Below are positions 8,625 through 16,296 of a stretch of DNA of 43,863 nt, piece by piece. The DNA lies in the NCBI GenBank assembly GCA_937868485.1, contig CALMML010000354.1, positions 1 to 43,863 of the forward strand, given 5' to 3'. Position 1 is the first letter of the stretch. Each line of letters begins with the position of its first letter. This stretch comes from an uncultured Myxococcales bacterium (GTDB taxonomy: Bacteria > Myxococcota_A > Polyangia > Palsa-1104 > JAEUJZ01). The translations under genes were made by a program, and so were the position numbers. Under the pieces are notes generated by a model. It was not told the origin of the DNA. It saw nothing but the letters and a program-made list of their open reading frames with translations, and did no database searches.

Positions 8625-9574
8625 GCGAACACGCCACGAATCGACACAAACGCGCGGGCGTCGGGTGACATCGGGCCAAAGCCAGCGCCTCCGCCGAAGT
8701 CGAGTGCGGCTTGACGAAGTCCGAGTCGCAGACCGCCGCGTAGCTCGTTGGAGACGACCGGTGTGCCGATGGCGTAGCTGCCGACCGTTTCGATCAAGAT
8801 CGCGAGGCCGACGCGACGGGTTGGCAGCGCGGTGCTGACGGCGGCTCCCCACCAAAGCGAGTGCTGTAGCGTGGTGTCATAGAGCGAGCGCAGCGGGGCA
8901 ATCTGCGCGGACAGGTTGACCGACGCAGAGACGGGACCGCGCAAAAACCAGCCAATGAGACGTGGTGCCACCGTTGGTCCCGAGGTTGCAACGAAGTCGC
9001 TCTGGCCACCGCCGGGAATCGTAAAGTCGAGCGCGACAGCCAGCGCCCAGAACCAGTCCGTCGGCGTCAGACGAACCTTGGCGCGCAGGCGAATGTCTCC
9101 CACCGCGCTCCGCTTGAGCGGTCGCTCGACAGACAGATCACTTCCGCCGGTCGCAGTCAGTCGATCCCCGATCTGCCACAGCGCGACCGGAACTGCGACA
9201 CCAAGGGCCAGCCGCTGCTTCCACAGACCCAGCTCTCCACCCAGATCGAGCGAGACACGATAAGCAACGGGAGTAGCCAGCAGATCGTCGCTGTAGCGCT
9301 GACGCAGGCGCAGGGGATTGGCGACAAACGAAGCGGCGCTGTGAAGCCATAGCTCAGACGGCGCTGCGACTTGGCCTCCTTCGACGGAATAAAAGGCCGA
9401 AGGTCCGCTGTGAAACGTCATGCGATCCGCAGCAATTCCGGTGGACTGGGCGTGCGCGGCGGTGGGCGCTCCACTGGCCAGCGCCAGCAGGGCAGCGGGC
9501 AGGAATGCACGAAAACCTCGGGACAGAGACGGAAGCGAGCGCAGCACGTCGAAACCATACACGCTTGCTGGCAA
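8576..9574 (-). CDS. Predicted outer-membrane beta-barrel protein
   Basis: The frame begins at a TTG (9574); GTG 9562 or GTG 9547 are equally plausible starts, since no in-frame ATG exists. A signal peptide (FLPAALLALASGAPTAAHA) is followed by about 280 residues of alternating polar/hydrophobic strands with many Gly and aromatic residues: YRVSLDLGGELGLW, LALGVAVPVALW, DIRLRAKVRL, WALAVALDFTIPGG, VSASVNLSAQIAPL, AFVSIRGVF. This resembles the barrel half of myxobacterial OmpA-family proteins, but no OmpA peptidoglycan domain follows. The function is unknown. The 11-bp tandem repeat sits directly upstream of the start, where the promoter should be. Confidence 0.72.
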   Translation of the reverse strand: MPASVYGFDVLRSLPSLSRGFRAFLPAALLALASGAPTAAHAQSTGIAADRMTFHSGPSAFYSVEGGQVAAPSELWLHSAASFVANPLRLRQRYSDDLLATPVAYRVSLDLGGELGLWKQRLALGVAVPVALWQIGDRLTATGGSDLSVERPLKRSAVGDIRLRAKVRLTPTDWFWALAVALDFTIPGGGQSDFVATSGPTVAPRLIGWFLRGPVSASVNLSAQIAPLRSLYDTTLQHSLWWGAAVSTALPTRRVGLAILIETVGSYAIGTPVVSNELRGGLRLGLRQAALDFGGGAGFGPMSPDARAFVSIRGVFAQRPANVSCSERPLAL

Positions 9575-9603
9575 ACGCCCAAATTCCCGAACCGCAGCAG
9601 CTG

Positions 9604-9713
9604 AGAATCGGAAAGGAATCAGAAAGGAATCGAATAGGAATCGAATGGGAATCGAATAGGAATCGAATGGGAATCGAATGGGAATCGAATGGGAATCGAA
9701 TGGGAATCGACCG
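9604..9713. repeat. 11-bp tandem repeat array, GGAATCGAATG
   Basis: There are ten consecutive 11-bp units. The two at 9604-9625 are degenerate; from 9626 the units read GGAATCGAAT(A/G), and the last (9703-9713) ends in CCG. It lies between two minus-strand genes, 30 bp upstream of the outer-membrane protein start. Eleven bp is close to one helical turn. The period is not a multiple of three and no gene is read through it. Confidence 0.95.
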
Positions 9714-9802
9714 GGCGTGTGCAGCGTGCCTTCTGGGTGAAGACGTCGCTGCGTGAGGGCTTGAAGGGAGTCGGAGAGACGTGCGAAAGGGGCGTGCAGA
9801 GA

Positions 9803-10978
9803 CTACGGCTTGACCTCGGTCAGCTCGACGCTGCCGATGCCATAGTAGACACCGTTTACGTCGTTTTTGAGGCCGGTGACATAGCCGCGTACGGTGGTGC
9901 CATCCACATACAGCGTGGGAGAGAACGATCCTTCGGAACGGAAGGACGAAAATCCCGCGAGCTGAGGAACCAGCGCCGCGCCGCTCTTGGTGCCCACTTG
10001 GAAGGTCTTTCCGTCGGAGCTGACCGCGACTCCGACCGTTCCGGTGGCGAGTGCGTTGCGGATCGACTTGCGATCCTTGGTCGGGATGTCTTTGACGGCG
10101 GTGTAGGCCATCGTGTACTGGCCGTTGCGCAGGATGATGCTCGGACCCGCGACGCCACCGGCTTCTTCGGGAACACCAGAGCGACCGGACAGAACGACTT
10201 CACCCGGTGGGAAGGACGTACCGCCATCGGGGCTCTTCGAGCGGAGGATCTGGAACTTACATGTGCCGCTGCCGCAGTCGAGTCCGGGGTAGTACATGTA
10301 GACGTTCGTTCCGTCGACCAAGATCCACGGATCGGTGGCTCCGTAGGCATCAGGACGCGAGGTATCGGGGGCTCCTGCTGTGAAGTTGGGAGTCCCAATC
10401 ACAGGCTGGCTGGCGCGCGAAAAGCTCTTCAGATCCGAGCTGGTAGCGCGGCCAATTTGCAGAACGTAGTCCGGCTTGGTGCTGTCTCCGTTGGCTCCGT
10501 AGTAGATCGTCCAGCCGTCGGCCTGACGATAGGAAGCAAAGGGAGCCATTACGTCCAGCTTGTCCCAGCTTGTGCTCGTCGGTCCGTCGAACATCAGCGT
10601 CCAGGTGGACGACTTGGTTGGGACTGCGGTGTCTTTGTAGTAGGACAAAGACCAGCGCTCTGCGGTGGTAGAGGAGTCGCCTCCCGCGATGAACAGATAG
10701 TTCGATCCGTTGGCCGTGACGTAGTGCGGATCGCGCTTCCAGCGACGATCTTTGTCGGCAACGATGCTGGTTTCGGAAGGGAACTCGAACGGGTCCGCGA
10801 CCTTGGCAGTCCAGGTTGACAGAGACGGATTGATGGTTCCGCCATCGCTGTCCGTAGTGGTTCCGCCATCGACGAGCTGATCGTAAATGGTCGCTTCCGC
10901 GCAGCTTGCATACAGACCGAGCGCAACAGGCGCACACAAAGAGACAAGAGCGTACACTAGGTTTGAGCGTGTAGTCAT
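9803..10978 (-). CDS. Secreted five-bladed beta-propeller protein, GH43-like
   Basis: The start is ATG 10978, preceded by GGGGGA (an in-frame extension to 11200 lacks support). It encodes about 391 residues. A signal peptide (LVSLCAPVALGLYASCAEA) is followed by a Gly/Asp/Thr linker (DGGTTTDSDGG) typical of exported proteins in this type of organism. The body has the repeating pattern of the GH43/GH32/GH62 propeller superfamily: RDPHYV near the first blade, a WTIYYGANGD blade, YGATDPWILVDGTNVYMYY, and PEEAGGVAGPSIIL. These supply candidate acidic residues Asp, Asp and Glu, but I cannot confirm glycosidase activity. The substrate is probably an external polysaccharide if it is active. The family assignment is moderate. 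Confidence 0.68.
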   Translation of the reverse strand: MTTRSNLVYALVSLCAPVALGLYASCAEATIYDQLVDGGTTTDSDGGTINPSLSTWTAKVADPFEFPSETSIVADKDRRWKRDPHYVTANGSNYLFIAGGDSSTTAERWSLSYYKDTAVPTKSSTWTLMFDGPTSTSWDKLDVMAPFASYRQADGWTIYYGANGDSTKPDYVLQIGRATSSDLKSFSRASQPVIGTPNFTAGAPDTSRPDAYGATDPWILVDGTNVYMYYPGLDCGSGTCKFQILRSKSPDGGTSFPPGEVVLSGRSGVPEEAGGVAGPSIILRNGQYTMAYTAVKDIPTKDRKSIRNALATGTVGVAVSSDGKTFQVGTKSGAALVPQLAGFSSFRSEGSFSPTLYVDGTTVRGYVTGLKNDVNGVYYGIGSVELTEVKP

Positions 10979-11225
10979 GAAGATCCCCCGCTTTAGTGTA
11001 TCACGGGGCTGGTTCAGCGAGGGCGATTTCACAATCGAACCCAGTAGTTCGCCAAAGTCCGCTCCCTTCGCGCTGCGGCATTCCTTCCGCGTAGGAATCC
11101 ATCGCTGTCGCCGAGATCTCCCCTTGTGAAGAGAGCGCGATGCGTGATACGACTTAATAGCTTGGCTCCGTTCCGAACGCGCGCAAGCCCTGAGTAGCAC
11201 TCAAAAAAAGGCCAAGGTAAGCGCT

Positions 11226-12611
11226 GTGATTCCTTGTGGGTCCAGCATGCGGCGTCAGACGTCCAGAACAGAAACCACCGACGAGCAAAACATCGTGCCT
11301 GACCGTACCAAGAGCCTGTTGGAGATTAAGTTCTACGCAGCGACGGACATTGGACGTCAGCGCGATCACAATGAGGACAACTACCTCGTTGATCCGCGTC
11401 TTTCTCTGTTCGTGGTGGCGGACGGAATGGGTGGTCACGCCGCCGGAGAAGTCGCTTCCCAGATCGCTGTTCATGCGGTGTGCAAGACCGTTCGGGACAA
11501 CGCGGATGTGATCGAAAGACATCGCGATCAAGCAGACTCTGGGACGGCACGCCAAGAGATCTTGGGAGTCCTAGAGCACGCGATCCAGTCCGCTTCCGCA
11601 GAGGTGTTTCGGCGCGCGCAGGAAGACTCCGATAAGCGCGGAATGGGAACCACATGTAGCTGTCTGCTGCTGGTTGGGAATCGCGGCTTTATCGCACATG
11701 TGGGGGATTCCCGAATCTATCTGCTGCGCCAAAGTCAGGTTCATCAGATCACCGAAGATCACTCTCTGCTCAACGAGCTGGTCCGTCGAGGAAAGCTCAA
11801 GCGAGAAGAGATCGAAGGGTCTCCGTACGCGAAGTACAAAAACGCGGTCACGCGCGCGATTGGTGCGTACGAAACGGTGGAAGCAGACACGTTCGATTTT
11901 GAAGTTCTGCCAGGTGATCAGTTCCTGCTGTGTTCGGACGGACTACACGCGTATCTCAAAGAGCGTGATGTCAAAGAGATCCTGGGCGGAACCGACATCA
12001 CAGAGTCTCCCAAGGACTTCATCGCGCTCGCAAACTCAGGCGGTGGACACGACAACATCACGGCGGTGGTGGTGCGGGTCGAATCTTCGGATCCGGGCCA
12101 GTCGACAGCGCTCATCAGCGAGCTGGCGAACAAGGTCTCGGTGCTAAAAGGAATGCCGCTGTTTAAGCACCTGACCTACAAAGAGGTCATTCGGGTGCTG
12201 AACCTGACGAGCGTGCTGGAAGTCGGTGCGGGAGAGACGATCTTCCGCGAGCGCGAGCCCGGTGAAGAGCTGTTCGTGATCCTGAGCGGACGGGTGCGGG
12301 TTCACAAAGACAACGTGGCGCTGACCGTGATTGGCAAAGGCGCGCACTTTGGCGAGATGGCGCTGGTCGATCGTGCGACGCGCTCGGCGTCAACCACGGC
12401 AGAGGAACCGACGCGACTGCTGGCGCTGCGTCGTCGCGACTTCTACGAAATCCTGCGCAAGGAATCGCCGCTGGCGGTGAAGCTCTTGTGGTCGTTTGTG
12501 CAGGTGCTGACCGAGCGGCTGCGCAAGACCACCGCCGAGCTGTCCGCCGGTCGCGCGGAGCAGCAGGCCAGCAGCTCCTCGATTCCCGGCGAAGACGAGT
12601 TCCAGCCGTAA
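11226..12611 (+). CDS. PP2C-type Ser/Thr phosphatase fused to a cyclic-nucleotide-binding domain
   Basis: The product has 461 residues. The PP2C domain spans about 36-285, with metal ligands in TDIGRQRDHNED (Asp41, Glu50, Asp51), DGMGG (66-70), GDSR (160-163), SDGL (237-240) and GGHDN (273-277), so it should be active on phospho-Ser/Thr. The cNMP-binding domain spans about 311-440, with the phosphate-binding cassette FGEMALVDRATRSAS. It is cytoplasmic, with no membrane helix. Ligand binding may gate the phosphatase. The natural partners in this window are the Ser/Thr kinase at 18876-21872 and the FHA readers at 29732-33398, by inference. GTG 11226 has AAGG 9 bp upstream; ATG 11247 is an alternative start. 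Confidence 0.9.
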   Translation: MIPCGSSMRRQTSRTETTDEQNIVPDRTKSLLEIKFYAATDIGRQRDHNEDNYLVDPRLSLFVVADGMGGHAAGEVASQIAVHAVCKTVRDNADVIERHRDQADSGTARQEILGVLEHAIQSASAEVFRRAQEDSDKRGMGTTCSCLLLVGNRGFIAHVGDSRIYLLRQSQVHQITEDHSLLNELVRRGKLKREEIEGSPYAKYKNAVTRAIGAYETVEADTFDFEVLPGDQFLLCSDGLHAYLKERDVKEILGGTDITESPKDFIALANSGGGHDNITAVVVRVESSDPGQSTALISELANKVSVLKGMPLFKHLTYKEVIRVLNLTSVLEVGAGETIFREREPGEELFVILSGRVRVHKDNVALTVIGKGAHFGEMALVDRATRSASTTAEEPTRLLALRRRDFYEILRKESPLAVKLLWSFVQVLTERLRKTTAELSAGRAEQQASSSSIPGEDEFQP

Positions 12612-12659
12612 GTCCTGCGACGGACTGGCTGGGCTGCATCGACGCGTCTTTTGGACTTG

Positions 12660-13655
12660 CTAGCGCAGCACGGTGAGCTGATCCGCTGGGCCGGTGCGCT
12701 CGATCTGCAAGCACGAGGGCGCGCCACCGATGGTCCAGCGCGACATGCCCACGTCAATGAGCGCGATCTTGCCGCCCGCTCGCAGGGAGATGCCTTTGTC
12801 CTGAATCGTATGACCCATTACGATTCGCTGCGCACCTTGGGCCTCGGCCAGCTCTTTGAGGTACGCCTGCGTCACCTGATCTTGAAGTGACTCCGCGAGG
12901 CCGCGAAACCACAGCGGACCTTCGGGATCGCTGCCCACGCCAAAGCTGCCGGGTGAGGGACGCTGAAGCTCGCTGCGCACCGCTTGGTTTAAGTCACTGA
13001 GCTTGCGTCGAACGTAGCGAGGGCTCAAGCCTCCGTGCATAAACAGCGTGTCGTTCACTTTGACGATCGCGTTGTGCGACATCAGCCAGCGACCGTACTT
13101 GCTCTGTGGACTGAATGCGGCGCGGTACTTTTCGACGCTGCAAGCGGGCTCGCGACCGACCGGCGTGATGCGTGGACCGTCGCCAAACGCAGCGAGTTCT
13201 CCGTCGGAGACATAGCGCAAATCACCCGCGATCGTCATGTATTCATGGTTGCCGATGAGCGCGTGAACCTTGCCCGCCGCTTTGCTCGCTTGGTCTTCCA
13301 GCTGGATCAGTAGATCCATCACCTTTTTGGAATCGGGCCCACGATCGAGCACATCGCCGGTCTGCACCAGGTGCGTCTTGCCCGCGATCCAGCTGCCTTT
13401 GTCGTCGATGATTCGGCACAGCTTGAGCGTTGCGACAAAGCGATCGTAGTCGCCATGGACATCACCGATGGCAACGATGCGCTGGACGCCCGAAAAGCTG
13501 TCCGACGGGATGTCTTTGGGCTTCGCGATGTCGGCCTGCGCTGTTTTCGTCGCCCACGGGCCAAGACCAACGATCAGCGCACCGATCAAGGTCAGCGTGT
13601 GGATGGTGTGAAGGGATCGCGCGTGACGAGAGAAAGAGAAGGGAAACAAGGCCAT
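12660..13655 (-). CDS. Shewanella-like metallophosphoesterase (PPP family), exported or membrane-anchored
   Basis: This 331-residue calcineurin-like phosphatase carries GDVHGDYDR (64-72), GDVLDRG (100-106), GNHEYM (135-140), FMHGGLSP and MGHT, the complete two-metal site of PPP-type enzymes. The spacing and the long insert between GNHE and the HGG motif match the bacterial Shewanella-like protein phosphatases. An N-terminal hydrophobic helix (about 19-40, LTLIGALIVGLGPWATKTAQA) ends like a signal peptide, so the enzyme probably works outside the cytoplasm. The substrate is unknown. It converges with the PP2C gene (48 bp between them) and follows the membrane-protein gene on the same strand by 18 bp. 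Confidence 0.88.
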   Translation of the reverse strand: MALFPFSFSRHARSLHTIHTLTLIGALIVGLGPWATKTAQADIAKPKDIPSDSFSGVQRIVAIGDVHGDYDRFVATLKLCRIIDDKGSWIAGKTHLVQTGDVLDRGPDSKKVMDLLIQLEDQASKAAGKVHALIGNHEYMTIAGDLRYVSDGELAAFGDGPRITPVGREPACSVEKYRAAFSPQSKYGRWLMSHNAIVKVNDTLFMHGGLSPRYVRRKLSDLNQAVRSELQRPSPGSFGVGSDPEGPLWFRGLAESLQDQVTQAYLKELAEAQGAQRIVMGHTIQDKGISLRAGGKIALIDVGMSRWTIGGAPSCLQIERTGPADQLTVLR

Positions 13656-13673
13656 GTTCGCTCTGGATGAAGG

Positions 13674-14624
13674 TTAGAAGCCCCAGCCGAGGGCTACGAT
13701 GGTGGCCATGACGATACCGACGCCAGCGAGGACCATGTCAATCGCGACCGTGCCGAGCAGCCGATGACGCGCTTCGCTCAGCAGATCTCCGACGACGAGG
13801 ATCGCACCTTTGCGCAGCCGCATCGTCTCACCGCCTCGGAAGGCTGGATCTTTTTGGTGTTCGACATCGCCTTGGATCGCAGCGCGCAGACCTTCGACGG
13901 CCATGGCATCACCGGCTTTGGCCGCACCGTGGAGCCCGATCGACAGCACTTCGCCTTCTTCGACGAAGACCGTGACGCGACGCTCACCGGAACGAATCGT
14001 CAGCGAGCCTTTGTCCGTTTCTTCCATCACACCTTCGAGCACGGGCTTGCCGCGCAGTCGTCGAACCTGCTCGTAGCTGCGATACGCGCCAAGTCCAAGC
14101 GGTGCCATCGCCAGCAGTCCCAGGATGAGCAGCACGGGATGACTCGGCGCCGCTTCTCGACGATGAACCGCACTGACCACGCGCTCGGGCTCAACCCAAG
14201 TCAGCGGTGCGACGCGATCCAGCGCTGCGGGCCGATTGTCCGGTCCCAGTCCCGGCAGGCTCTGTCCCGACGCGGTCAGCTTCAGCGCGCCGTGTCCTGG
14301 GCAGTGCGCCACCGCCTGAAGCACATCCGGCCCTTCTTCGAGCCACAGCCGACAGTCGAGCCAGTCTTTGGGCAGCGACAAGCTGGCGTAGCGCAAGATC
14401 TTGCCCTCAATGCTCGTGTCGACGACCATCAGCCGACCATGGGCCTTGTCGGGACCGATCTTCCACGGCAAGGTGCCTTGCAGCCACGCCACGGTCGCAA
14501 ACATCCCCTTCTGCCCGCCGGTCATCGCCGACAGATAGACCTGAGGCTTGCGCAGATCGTAGAGCCGCACACAAAACGCCAGTGCCAGCCATAGAAAGGC
14601 GAAGCCAAACGCCATCCGACGCAT
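13674..14624 (-). CDS. Membrane protein of unknown function
   Basis: ATG 14624 is fixed by a strong Shine-Dalgarno (AAGGAGGA, 14632-14639 read on the minus strand). It encodes 316 residues: an N-terminal helix (MAFGFAFLWLALAFCVRLY), an extracytoplasmic region of about 140 residues, a central helix (PVLLILGLLAMAPLGLGAY), a cytoplasmic or lumenal beta-rich segment (LEGVMEETDKGSLTIRSGER), and a C-terminal helix (AIDMVLAGVGIVMATIVALG). The topology is weakly reminiscent of GIDE-type or E3-like membrane proteins but has no RING motif. I do not recognise the family. It is 18 bp upstream of the metallophosphoesterase and probably cotranscribed. Confidence 0.78.
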   Translation of the reverse strand: MRRMAFGFAFLWLALAFCVRLYDLRKPQVYLSAMTGGQKGMFATVAWLQGTLPWKIGPDKAHGRLMVVDTSIEGKILRYASLSLPKDWLDCRLWLEEGPDVLQAVAHCPGHGALKLTASGQSLPGLGPDNRPAALDRVAPLTWVEPERVVSAVHRREAAPSHPVLLILGLLAMAPLGLGAYRSYEQVRRLRGKPVLEGVMEETDKGSLTIRSGERRVTVFVEEGEVLSIGLHGAAKAGDAMAVEGLRAAIQGDVEHQKDPAFRGGETMRLRKGAILVVGDLLSEARHRLLGTVAIDMVLAGVGIVMATIVALGWGF

Positions 14625-14721
14625 TGAGGGTTCCTCCTTAGCTCTTTCGTGAGATGCCAAGGCCTTCGTGGGGGCTTCCCAGCGCGACCTTTTCTACTAT
14701 GCTGCCGCCAATCGAGGCTCC

Positions 14722-16296
14722 ATGCTACAGCGCTCCGAACACTCCTTATCTCGCCATCGTCGTACCGCTCGGGAAGAGCTGTCAAACGTGGCATTTTCTC
14801 AGGCTCCCGTTCGCTCAGGCGACTGGCTTTGGTTGTGTCGGCAAGGCGCCGAGCACGATGTGTGCGAAGAACTCGCGCTCTACCGTGTCCAAGGTGAAGC
14901 GATTCAGCCCGCGCTGGTTCGCTCGTCGACGCAGCCCAAACAAGAGGTCCTGCTTACCTTCGTTCGCCAAGGAATTCCCGTCGCGACGGTGCTTCCGCCA
15001 GAGCCACGAGCGATCGCTCAGGCTGCGCTGTCGCGGATCAAGCGTCCGGTCGTGGTTCACGTCTTTGCGCCTGACTCCGACGCGGGCAACACGCTGTCGG
15101 CCCGTGCCGAAGCGCTCAAGTCCGCGCTGGTTGAAGTGCTGCGTGGCGCTGGGGTAGATATTCTGTCCGACGGAGAAGCTGCCGTTCAAGCTGGTGGTCA
15201 GATCGTTCAAGCCTGCTTTCTATCGAGCGATCAGGTTGCGGTCGGTGTGATTCCAGCGATCAAAGCGCAGAGCCTGTTTCCCGGCGGTCGGCAGCGGTTT
15301 CGCAAGCCCAAGGATGCTCCGTCGCGATCGGCTCGCAAGCTGGAAGAAGCGCTGGCCTGGTGTGGTCATACGCCCGCGCCGGGGGAAGTCTGCGTCGATC
15401 TCGGTGCTGCGCCAGGCGGCTGGAGCCAAGTGCTGGTCGACCGTCGCTGTCACGTTGTGGCGATCGATCCAGGTCGGCTGGCTCCAGAGATCGCTCGTCG
15501 GGTCGAACACCTGCGGATGAACGCGTTTTCGTTCGCGCCGGAGATTCCCGCCGACTGGGCGGTCTGCGATATGGCGTATCGACCGCTGGAGGTCGCGGCG
15601 CTGCTCGCTCGCTGGGGTCGTCATCGCTGGGCGCAGTTTTTGATCGCCAACTTCAAGCTGCCGATGAAAAAGCGCGTCGAGATGGTCGGTCGCATTCGCG
15701 AGATCCTGGCCACCGGCGGCTGGACCGGCATCAAGATGCGTCAGCTCTATCACGATCGCGAAGAGGTCACGGTCTTTGCCTGGCGTGGCTTCGGAAAAGA
15801 TACGCGGGTGCCAGTTCGAGCCAGCAAGGATTCGAGCGCTGCACCAAGTGCGCCAGCAACGGAAAGCGATGCCAAGCGATCGGGCGATCGACGCGGAGGA
15901 TTTGAGCCCGCCAAGCCCGTTGCCCGACGAGCGAGCGACGGACCCGCGAAGCCGACGAGCAAGCGAGGAAGCAGTGGACCCGCGAAGCCGACGAGCAAGC
16001 GAGGAAGCGGAGGATTTGAGCCCGCCAAGCCCGTTGCCCGACGAGCGAGCGACGGGCCATCGAAGCCGACGAGCAAGCGAGGAAGCAGTGGACCCGCGAA
16101 GCCGACGAGCAAGCGAGGAAGCAGTGGACCCGCGAAGCCGACGGCTAAGCGAGCGAGCGAGGGTTCTGCCAAGCCGGTACGTCGTAGCTCGTCAGGAAGT
16201 GCTGGCTCGTCGCGCAGCAGTGGTCCCAGCGATCGCTCGGACGTGCGCGGCGGTCGCGGAGGAGGTAAACCCAAAGGCCATGTCCGTCGCTCCTAA
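14722..16296 (+). CDS. RlmM-like 23S rRNA 2'-O-methyltransferase with repetitive basic tail
   Basis: From ATG 14722 the protein has 524 residues (GTG 14668 or GTG 14788 are alternatives). An N-terminal RNA-binding-like region is followed by an FtsJ/RrmJ-type SAM domain: VCVDLGAAPGGWSQVL (SAM motif I), VVAIDPG, WAVCDMAY, FLIANFKLPMKK and the final Glu strand EVTVFAWRG, giving the K-D-K-E type catalytic set expected of RlmM, which methylates C2498 of 23S rRNA in E. coli. After residue about 365 the protein continues about 150 residues in Lys/Arg/Ser/Pro/Gly repeats (PAKPTSKRGSSG), an addition not found in E. coli RlmM and likely an RNA-binding disordered tail. Its end overlaps the LarE-Nudix start by 17 bp. 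Confidence 0.83.
   Translation: MLQRSEHSLSRHRRTAREELSNVAFSQAPVRSGDWLWLCRQGAEHDVCEELALYRVQGEAIQPALVRSSTQPKQEVLLTFVRQGIPVATVLPPEPRAIAQAALSRIKRPVVVHVFAPDSDAGNTLSARAEALKSALVEVLRGAGVDILSDGEAAVQAGGQIVQACFLSSDQVAVGVIPAIKAQSLFPGGRQRFRKPKDAPSRSARKLEEALAWCGHTPAPGEVCVDLGAAPGGWSQVLVDRRCHVVAIDPGRLAPEIARRVEHLRMNAFSFAPEIPADWAVCDMAYRPLEVAALLARWGRHRWAQFLIANFKLPMKKRVEMVGRIREILATGGWTGIKMRQLYHDREEVTVFAWRGFGKDTRVPVRASKDSSAAPSAPATESDAKRSGDRRGGFEPAKPVARRASDGPAKPTSKRGSSGPAKPTSKRGSGGFEPAKPVARRASDGPSKPTSKRGSSGPAKPTSKRGSSGPAKPTAKRASEGSAKPVRRSSSGSAGSSRSSGPSDRSDVRGGRGGGKPKGHVRRS
15893..16160 (+). repeat. Nested 36-bp and 114-bp coding repeats in the methyltransferase tail
   Basis: A 36-bp unit encodes KPTSKRGSSGPA (12 residues) and recurs in tandem. 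A longer 114-bp unit starts at 15893 and again at 16007 (GFEPAKPVARRASDG plus two short units). All lengths are multiples of three, so copy changes keep the frame. The plus-two frame is also open through the array. Confidence 0.9.
16261..16265 (+). promoter_or_regulatory. Shine-Dalgarno (GGAGG) for the LarE-Nudix gene, inside the upstream CDS
   Basis: GGAGG lies at 16261-16265 within the last codons of the methyltransferase gene, about 14 bp ahead of ATG 16280. The spacing is a little long, but no closer in-frame start exists; ATG 16304 is farther. Confidence 0.5.

Noticed and set aside
9604-9713. CRISPR-like array
   Set aside because: Units are 11 bp and directly adjacent with no spacers.
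9371-9756. Short plus-strand frames through the 11-bp repeat
   Set aside because: They are products of the repeat (NRMGIEWES-type text) and overlap the outer-membrane gene start on the other strand.
12611-12626. AGTCC-TGCGAC-GGACT hairpin as terminator of the PP2C gene
   Set aside because: Stem of 5 bp, no T-run, and it overlaps the stop codon; too weak to call.
15776-16279. N-terminal extension of the LarE-Nudix frame by 168 codons
   Set aside because: It is the alternate frame of the methyltransferase repeats; the LarE start fits ATG 16280 with GGAGG upstream and no extension sequence matches LarE.
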